Shown here piece by piece: positions 56,526-64,000 of a stretch of 64,000 nt of DNA. Position 1 is the stretch's first letter. Each line of letters starts with the position of its first letter. This DNA is from Podocnemis expansa (lineage: Eukaryota; Chordata; Testudines; Podocnemididae), in assembly GCA_007922195.1 (NCBI GenBank), contig ML681963.1, positions 60,558,711 through 60,622,710 on the forward strand, in the 5' to 3' direction. Position numbers and translations under genes: made by a program. Below the pieces are notes generated by a model that did no database searches, was not told where the DNA came from, and was given only the letters and a program-made list of their open reading frames with translations.

Positions 56526-58600
56526 TTTCTGGAGCTTGTCACCTCAAGGTGGCAAATGCTCCTCCAATTCAGAGCACTGGAGAAGCAAAAGTTAACTCTA
56601 TGTGAAAACATGATCCCCTTCTGCACACCACCGCTCCTCACATTCAGCAGCTTCAGCTTTTTAATCAGTGGGGCAAAACCCCCCAGCCAGTACTGGGAAA
56701 TGCTCGGGATGCTAGCCCAAAACCTAAACTACCAAACAGATGAGTCACTGGGCACACACCAAGCAGCAGCAAGAAGGTACAGTGCCCTGCACATGCCAGT
56801 GCCATGCCCTGCCATGTGACCAGCTAGCTCACTACGGAGATGAGAGAACTGAGGCAGAGCTTCCCCGAATACAGATGAAACAACCATATACTTGAAGGCA
56901 CAAAGCACTGTTTACACCAAAAGAAGACTGAGAACCCATGCGACTAAGATAAAAGCATTCTCTGCTCCAGTGTCTGAAACACAAGCCCGTGCAAGACATC
57001 TATGTCTTGAAATGATCAGAAATCATAAGAAAGTTCTCACCAGAAAAGCAATTAAAAAAAAACTCTGCTGACCCCTAAAAGAAAGGAGATGGCCTTGGGC
57101 TTTGTAGCAGCCTAGCATTGGATCCTGAATGGACACAACTGCCCGGTTCAGTGTACTGTGTCCCTGCCCAACACTGAGAGACAGTCCTGAATGAGGTCTC
57201 TGGCTTTGTTTACACCTTGGTAACATTAGTGCTTGGCCAAGCACTACAGTCTTCACAGAACGGAGTAGAAATTGGAAGGCCTGAGTATTTCTAAGCAGCC
57301 ACAACACCTAAGACTTGGGCCGCATTCACTCCCTCCTTCACTTTCAGCTCTCGCCTTTCTCTCTAACACTGATTTTTTTCAGTTTTCTCTCTGTAACTCA
57401 TTCAGTGCTCTTTTTTTTTTTTTTTGCCCCTGGATCATGCTCCTCCTGTAGCCCTGTCTGAGCTCATTAGCTCCTGCCTTCAAGACTCCACAGCCCTGCA
57501 GGCTATGAACTGTGCTCAGCAAGATGCCCTTTATTCCCACCGTCTTCACTGCTCAGATCACTTTGTCTGGGCCCAGGTACCAGCCATTGCACTGATCATT
57601 TGATTTCTCTTGTTATCAAGTCAGCAATTAACAAAAGAGCTGGTGATTGCTGTATTGACCGACTGCGGGTTCTATTTTTCCATCTGAGCTATCTCAGCCC
57701 AAGGAAGTGAGGGTAGAAGGCTGGGTTAGTCGTATTTATTTATCACTATGCCATGTTTTGTGTTTGTGTTGCCAGGGGAAGCAAAGGGTGATAATGGGCT
57801 GGCAGTCCTTGGACATCCAATTTTCCTTATCAGGCCCCTGAATAGAAAAGAGGCCGCAGGCCACATTAATTAACAGATACCAATCAGCTGTCACATGTTG
57901 TGTGTGTGAGGTCTGGGGGCAGCAGTGGGTGGGGGGAGGAATCGATAATCCATTGGGGAGGAGTGCCAGAGGGAATAAGGGAACAGCTAAAGACCACCAG
58001 GGAGAAGAGCTGGAATAGCGAGTGAAAGAAGTTAGAGTGAATTCCTAGCTGAGTGCTATCTACCCAACAGCATCTGGTCTTCCATCGCTGTGCAAAAGAT
58101 GCTTGAGCACAATCCTGTTGTTACAAGCTCCTCTCCAGATAACAATGCAGGCCAATTTCTTGCCCCAGATGTTTGTATAGGAGGGACTTGCTGTGCTCCT
58201 GAAACAGCTAGGCTTGGCTATGAGGGTGTGGACATCCTGGAAGGTTAGGTGTTCACATAAGCAAAATTTAGGTGCCTTGCATTACAGGCTGTCACAGCCC
58301 ACAGAGCATAATGTGGGTTCCTTTATTTTGTTTGTTTTATGTCTGTTTCTCTGCAGCCTCCCTCTTCCTTTGTCCTTAGCACCTCCTTTGGCAGCTAACA
58401 AAAATGACAGTAAATATGATGGAGATTTTGAGGTGCTCATCTATTATGGTAATGGGGTCCAAACACACACAATTCCTTCCTGCTGTTCTTTCTGGATAGT
58501 GTCAATTAGTTCATCCAAGTTATCTGCTTCCTTTGCAGCAGCCTGTGTGCACAGTGTGTGATCCTACAGGCTGTGTACATAGTCCATGGTGTTCTTTCTG
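56526..58600. other. ESRRB upstream intron with a possible conserved block
   Basis: No exon was found. The stretch at about 57730-57910 (TTCCTTATCAGGCCCCTGAA, CACATTAATTAACAGATACC, AATCAGCTGTCACATG) is repeat-free and rich in factor-like motifs (TAATTA, E-box CAGCTG, GATA-like TTATCA). A T homopolymer lies at about 57413-57426. Confidence 0.4.
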
Positions 58601-58920
58601 GATCTTGTGCATTGCCTTGATTTATTTGGCCTCACAGAGCAATCCTCTGACCCATCCACATCCATGAATTCATTCTTCACCTTATTAATCACCAGTCTTC
58701 CTGCTTCTTCGCATAATGGCATCCATGACCTTCCTACTAAAACCCTCCAGCTTGAGCTGCTTGTCCCCAGATCCCCTCATTTCTCCTCAATGTGCTTCAG
58801 TAGGCACTACATCCTTTTCCTACTGTGCCAGAACCATGTGGAACAGCAACCTTTGTTCCTGCTCAAAACGTCTTCAAAACACACCTTAAAATCCTGCATT
58901 CTCCCAGGTTCTGATTCCTA
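58600..58920 (+). mobile_element. possible L2-type LINE remnant
   Basis: The frame near 58830-58900 reads WNSNLCSCSKRLQNTP in one phase and LLKTSSKHTLKSCI in another. This resembles the end of an L2 ORF (W-SLP...FK-LKTHLF). It is very diverged, so the call is weak. Confidence 0.3.
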
Positions 58921-61900
58921 ACAAAACAGTTAATTTCTGCCGCCTGTATGCAATCATTCTCACTAAAGTATAGCCTCTGCACCATCACTCACATCCCATC
59001 TACAGATGCTGGTCCAAATCCCCTACAGGTATACCCTCCATTGACTGCAGCAGGGACCCATATAAGAGCAGAATCTGTCCTGTTCCCTGTACTGCCATTG
59101 TATTAAATGTGCAACACCTCCTTTATTGCCTGTACAAGTAGCAATCACCTGCAGAAAGTTTTGGAAAACGCATAGATGGAAATGAATTGTGTCTGGACCC
59201 GTGGCACTTGTGTGTCTTTGTGTTTCTCTTCTGGGAGCTAAAGAGCCAGGTTCTGATCTCACACTGATATAAATGGAGGAACTCCATGGACCTCAGAGGA
59301 AGTAGACTCTGGATTCATGCTAGAGTCACTGAGGGCAGAACATGTGCCAAGGAGTTTACAATAAGAACTTGAAGCAGCGAGACTGTCCCCAGAAAGAAGG
59401 AAGCTTCCTGTTTTACTGGAGCTAGTTAGTACCAGTGTGCAGGTACAATCCAGCTTCAATCAGCTCCCCTGTTCCCGTCTATTACTCAGAAATTCTGTCA
59501 GTTGGAGTAAAATTGGGAGAGTTACTGGCGCTAACGACCATTACATTCAGCAGTTTCTTCCTATACCAATGAAGAAACGTGACTAGGGAGGCAGTGTGAT
59601 AAGAGACAGTAAACAGACAAAATTCCACTGCATGCAAAAATACAGATATCGGGCTAGATCCCTAGGTCTTGCTGAGCTGTGCTCAGCCCAGTGTGAAAAA
59701 ACTGTTTTATGCCACCTTTCTAACCTCCCACCCCCACCATGCTGCAGCTGCCTAGGGGCTGTTTCAATCCCTAATGCATGTTAGAAGAGCAATATTTAGG
59801 TATGCTCTAACTTCCATCCACCTACAGTAGCCTCCAAGAGATCGTTATAGCAGTTGGGGATTGGTGCTCATCCATCCTTTGCCTTAGCAATGCCCCTTAG
59901 AGCAGAGCCAACAAGTCTGATGGTGCAGGGCCACTACACTGGCCCTAATCCACCTGCAGACACCCTTCAGGCAGGTGAATTCTCAGGTAGTCAGCTCAGC
60001 CAGCTGCAGACTGGCCCAGAAGAGCAACAGTGGGGGCCAACATTTGGCTTGAAAGGCCAGGGCCCCAGTTCTCCAATTTTATGGATTGGCTTTACAGAAG
60101 AAGGATCACAGCTCTGTCATGCTGGGCACTGCCAGGACAACTGGGAAGATGACACAGTCCAGCGCCCTGATGCTGCACTTGGCATGTGGAGAAATGAATG
60201 TTGGCCTCACCTGGGCCAACTCTACTGTCCAGACCACAACCACATTAATGACACAGCACCTAAGAACTTCCAGCAATAACACGACTGCATTATCTGTGCT
60301 GTTTTCCAGCACGGCCTTCACAAAGACCAGTAACGAAAGGTAAATCTCAGCCACCAGATTTCAACACTGGGGCACCTTCTGCAGCGAGACACAATCGTCT
60401 CAGTGCTACTGTATTAGGGCCTGGTCCTGACGGGTGCTGAACACTCATCTTCTAGGCACCTCTCCTATACCTTGTGCCCTTGTACTGACGCATTCAGAAA
60501 TCTACAGTGCTGCGTTGCAGCTGCATTCCCTTGGCTATATCACGGCACCGTGCCTGGTCACCTCTACACAGAGCTACATACACATTTCCTTCCACTGTTT
60601 TGCCGCTGCAGGCTGCCACATCCCCTGTGAAAACTCCTTTATTTGCCCTAGCTGGTGTAGTGACATTTGGGTTTTTTATTTCACTGATTTGGCAGGGTGA
60701 GCTCCCAGAATTTTTTTTAAAAACCCACACACATAATTTGTGGCAAGTGGAGTTCATAATCTGTTAATTTATTATCATTTCTGTCATCCTGGAGGGCCAT
60801 TAGCAGAGGTAATAAAGGGAGCTGTAATTATAAGATCTGAGGCCACTCCAGACACAGCTGCTGTCACTCCACTTGCCATATTTCATTCTGGGCTGGTGCT
60901 ATCATCTTCCCAGTGAGAACAGCACAACAGCTATCTGGGGACAGCCTCGGTTGTTGCCCCTCAAGAGAAGTCTCCTCTTTCTGCACAAAAGCGTGTGTAA
61001 AAGGTAGATGAAATACAAAGGCGATTAACAGAGGGGGTGGGTGAGAGGCGAAAAGGAATGAGCAGTTCCTCCAGAGGGGGAAGGACTCCAAGCTGGCGGA
61101 GGAGGACATTGAGCTAATCATGCTTGCTGAACGCTTTTAAATCATGTTTTCCTGTTCCTGACTGCAGGAGAGTGACTTTAAGCTTAATCAGTTTCATTTT
61201 GCTGACATTAAAGAGCAAGAGTTTGCCCTGAGACCTGGCATCCTGAAGTGCAGACTCATTGCAGAGCCCTGGTTTTTAAGCACAACACTCTAATCTAACA
61301 CAAGACAGACAGACACTAGTTTGTATTCCTGTCACTTTGTGCTCAGTGTCTGAAAGCCAGAAGTATACTCACCAAGGGGACTTAGGTGCCGACAGCCTCC
61401 ATTTAGATCCTCAAAATCCTGATTCCATCAGCTGCCTTACCCTGTCTGTAGAAACCCATTTCCACTGATAAAGTTCCCAAGGCCTATGGTGTATTGTGGG
61501 TCTCTGGTGCCCAGGGCCCAAGCCTGCATTTGCACCCCTCAAGACTCATGCCCTCCCTCAAGGCAGGAGGGGTCCCTGGCTCCCACAAGATGGTGCCACC
61601 CCCCAGCTGCTCTGGGGAGGAAAGGAGAAGAGCAACACAATGCTTACCTCCTGTGTGTAGGAGGGGGAACTTCCTGATGTTCACTGTGGTGCCAAAGCCC
61701 AGCTCTGGCCAGACTCCACTGCCTTACCCCCTCCACTTACCCACCACACAATGCCTGCCTCTCCCACTTCAGCCCAGCCCAGCTCAGCCGCATCCCACCC
61801 TACCCCCAGCTATGGGGTAGTGGGGGAGGAGCTCCTCCTTATCAGCCACGGCTCCACACACAACCCCCATGCCTGCCCGTGGCTTCATCCAGCCACCCCC

Positions 61901-62429
61901 AGAGCCTCCTGCCCTTCATGAAGGGCTGGCCCAGCTTCCCCCCATCCCAGGCTTGCTCCCAGGGCCCTGGATCAGCCCCCCCTTGGTATGCCATTGCTCC
62001 AGCATCTAAATTTCTGACAGCACACATGCACACAGCTGCCCAAATCCTGGGGACAATGAAAAACTTAAACAGTCCTGCTGCCGACTGCCATTTCGCCAAA
62101 CACATGTTTTTTTTCTCAGCCACTGCAAGCAACTGAATGACAGCAAAACTTGACTTTCAGGGTAAGTCATTCTGCACCTAGAGGTCGTCTGAATGGCAGC
62201 TCTGCCAGAGGTAGCATAAAACTACGGAAGGTAACAATTGCCAGAGGCTCAAAGCAAATGTCTCACCTGACTTATTGAGATAGAACCCAAATCCTTTGGA
62301 GGCCGAAAAAGTCCAAAAGCCAATAAACAGCTGTAAGTCTGGCCAGGCAAAAGTGGAACGCTGAGTTTGAGGACAATGGACCAACTGTGGACCATAAAGC
62401 AGCAGAATAGTAGGAAGCATTCCATAGGG
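58921..62429. other. ESRRB upstream intron, mostly unique
   Basis: No exon was found. The stretch at about 60760-61220 is repeat-free, moderately AT-rich and resembles conserved noncoding DNA (GCTAATCATGCTTGCTGAAC, AAGCTTAATCAGTTTCATTT). Confidence 0.35.
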
Positions 62430-62597
62430 CAGTGGTTTTCAAACCACAGGTGAGGACCCAGTACTGGGTCACAGTCCCTTGAATACTGACATCACCAAAA
62501 GACTGGAATGCATTGCTCAAAGATGTACTTGTTGGCTTGTGGACATAACTGATTTTCTTCAACTTGGTCCCGAGGGGAAAAAGTTTGAAAACCACTG
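62430..62597. mobile_element. small hAT MITE
   Basis: The ends CAGTGGTTTTCAAACC and AAGTTTGAAAACCACTG are inverted repeats 168 bases apart. The flanks CCATAGGG and CCACAGCA agree at only 5 of 8 positions. Confidence 0.75.
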
Positions 62598-62743
62598 CCA
62601 CAGCACATACCTACACTGCAGAAAAGACTGTGCGACAGCAAGTCTCATGGGGCTTATGTGATAAGGTTAAAAGCAGCAGCGTAAGAGTCCCTGCTCAGGT
62701 TGAAGCTTGGGGTGAAGACTCGCAGAGCCTGGGCTCCGGCCCA

Positions 62744-62850
62744 TAGAATCATAGAATATTATGGCTAGAAGGGAATTCATGAAGTCACATAATCCAACCC
62801 CTGCTAAAAACAGGAATACTCCCATTAAATCATCCCAGCAGCTCATAAGG
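62744..62850 (-). mobile_element. CR1 3' end fragment, antisense
   Basis: ATAGAATCATAGAATATTAT is the inverted CR1 terminal repeat, followed by GGCTAGAAGGGAATTCATGA and AATCCAACCCCTGCT, the complement of the CR1 3' end. Confidence 0.8.
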
Positions 62851-63386
62851 GGATGTTTGCTTTATTAATTTTAGTTCTGCAGCATGAACCTAAGTCAGGT
62901 GACTCTGACAGCTGCTACTGCTAGATTTTTGAAGTGCAGATGTACCCACAGTTTGCTCTGATCCAGAGTAGGCTTCCCAGGGGAAGCCTTTCATCTACTA
63001 AGTGTTTCCCTTGTAGGTTATCTCTGACATACAGCTTATGGTGAAATGCCTACCATTGCATATCCCTGCACTTGAAGGGAACGCCATTATTTCAAAGGAA
63101 CAACAGTGCCCCACTAAGACAATCTTGGGCCAATTCAAAACTACTGAATGATGTTACAAAAAGGATTCTTTAAGAACCATCTGGCATGGCGTTCTCCTAA
63201 CCTGTGAGCCATGTGCTAGAATGCAACTGCCTGAATTTGCCAATGGGAGATAACCTCCTAAAGCAAACTATTTGTAAGAGGGAGTCTGCTGAGCTGTTGC
63301 AGGAAAAAATACCTTTAAGGGCCTCATTCCCTTGACCCAATGGCCATTTAAATACTTTATACAAAATGGAACAGCATCAGCAAGAC

Positions 63387-63573
63387 CAGGCGTGGCCAAA
63401 CTGCAGCTTGAGAGCCGCATGTGGCTCTTGAATGAAAATGTGTGGCTCACAAAAGAACATCAGCAAATCAATTTAGTAGGTAAAAGTAAATGGCTATATG
63501 CCTCAGTGTGGCTCTTGAAGGTTTAATAATCAATTTGTGTGGCTCTTGAGCTCCACAAGTTTGGCTATCCCTG
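63387..63573. mobile_element. small hAT MITE with exact duplication
   Basis: The ends CAGGCGTGGCCAAACT and AGTTTGGCTATCCCTG are inverted, and AGCAAGAC flanks both sides exactly (63379-63386 and 63574-63581). The interior repeats GTGTGGCTCTTGA three times. Confidence 0.9.
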
Positions 63574-63589
63574 AGCAAGACAGACTGAG

Positions 63590-63790
63590 GAAGACCCAGC
63601 CCAGAGTACCCTGGAGTCCTCTGCTTCAGATACCTCAGAAATGGGAGGCCAATGTTCAAGTCCCTCTTTAATGTCAGCCAGAAAAGAGGTTTGAACCTGG
63701 GTCTCCATAGCCAGGTGAGTGCTCTTAACCCCTGGGCCCTTGGGTATAAAGTAGGGGCACTACCTCCTCTTCCTCAGTTTCACTTGGAGA
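63590..63790 (-). mobile_element. tRNA-derived SINE-like repeat
   Basis: GAGGTTTGAACCTGGGTCTC is the complement of a pol III B box, and CCAGGTGAGTGCTCTTAACC follows, the complement of an A-box-like tRNA start. The unit is common in turtle DNA in my recollection. It is not a functional tRNA gene. Confidence 0.55.
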
Positions 63791-64000
63791 AAGGACTGAC
63801 CTAGTGTTTCCAAAATGAAAGTCAAGGAGGAGCAGTCTATGTTCATCACTGAGATGAGCAGATAATCCCTGAGCTACTGTAGGACATCCTCAGTACACAG
63901 CAATGACAATGAGCTGCAGCATTTGGATGTTTGGGAAGCAACAGCCACACTGACAGTAACCTGTGACTAACTGTTCAGGTATGTCTGTACAGCAAAAATC

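Noticed and set aside
63660..63720. A functional tRNA gene
   Set aside because: Only B-box-like and weak A-box-like sequence is present, with no cloverleaf. It is a SINE.

Overview
The window is vertebrate genomic DNA from a reptile, most probably a turtle. This is inferred from two exons of the nuclear receptor gene ESRRB that are very close to the mammalian protein, set in a repeat landscape typical of turtles: CR1 LINEs with the usual 3' end, Penelope-like elements, DIRS-like tyrosine-recombinase retrotransposons, and PIF/Harbinger-type elements with GGGTATGTCTACAC ends. Nothing looks prokaryotic, and I see no operon, CRISPR array, rRNA or functional tRNA gene.

The only cellular gene I can support is ESRRB, on the minus strand. 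Its last coding exon is at 38444-38688 and the preceding exon at 55361-55630. They are joined by a 16.7 kb intron, and the rest of the gene lies to the right of 64000. Together they encode most of the ligand-binding domain and the AF-2 helix. Bases 1 to about 38 kb lie downstream of the gene and contain only repeats and unique noncoding sequence.

Layout. 0.6-2 kb: a Tigger-like element holding a solo LTR. 2.7-5.2 kb: three MITEs. 5.3-7.8 kb: a long PIF/Harbinger element with a decayed Myb/SANT gene and a truncated transposase gene that converge. 11.6-12.6 kb: a MITE nested in a MITE. 12.6-21.1 kb: a DIRS-like element broken by at least five later insertions. 21-25.4 kb: CR1, Penelope and hAT/Harbinger pieces. 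26.5-32.6 kb: a better preserved DIRS-like element with inverted terminal repeats and an internal complementary region. 33.4 kb: a CR1 fragment. 39.6-47.6 kb, in the ESRRB last intron: a Ty3/gypsy element with both LTRs, itself hit by a ZBED-type hAT transposon, two non-autonomous hATs and a large MITE. 49-54 kb: CR1-type LINEs, again with nested insertions. 55.6-64 kb: upstream intron with small hAT MITEs and ancient repeats.

Every transposon gene examined has stops, frameshifts or lost catalytic residues, so the mobile content is fossil. The useful signal is relational. Target-site duplications and split host copies give an insertion order, and long elements are linked to the MITEs or tails derived from them. 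Two 400-base assembly gaps (13257-13656, 24865-25264) both fall inside such elements. Element family names come from motif recognition, not from a database search.
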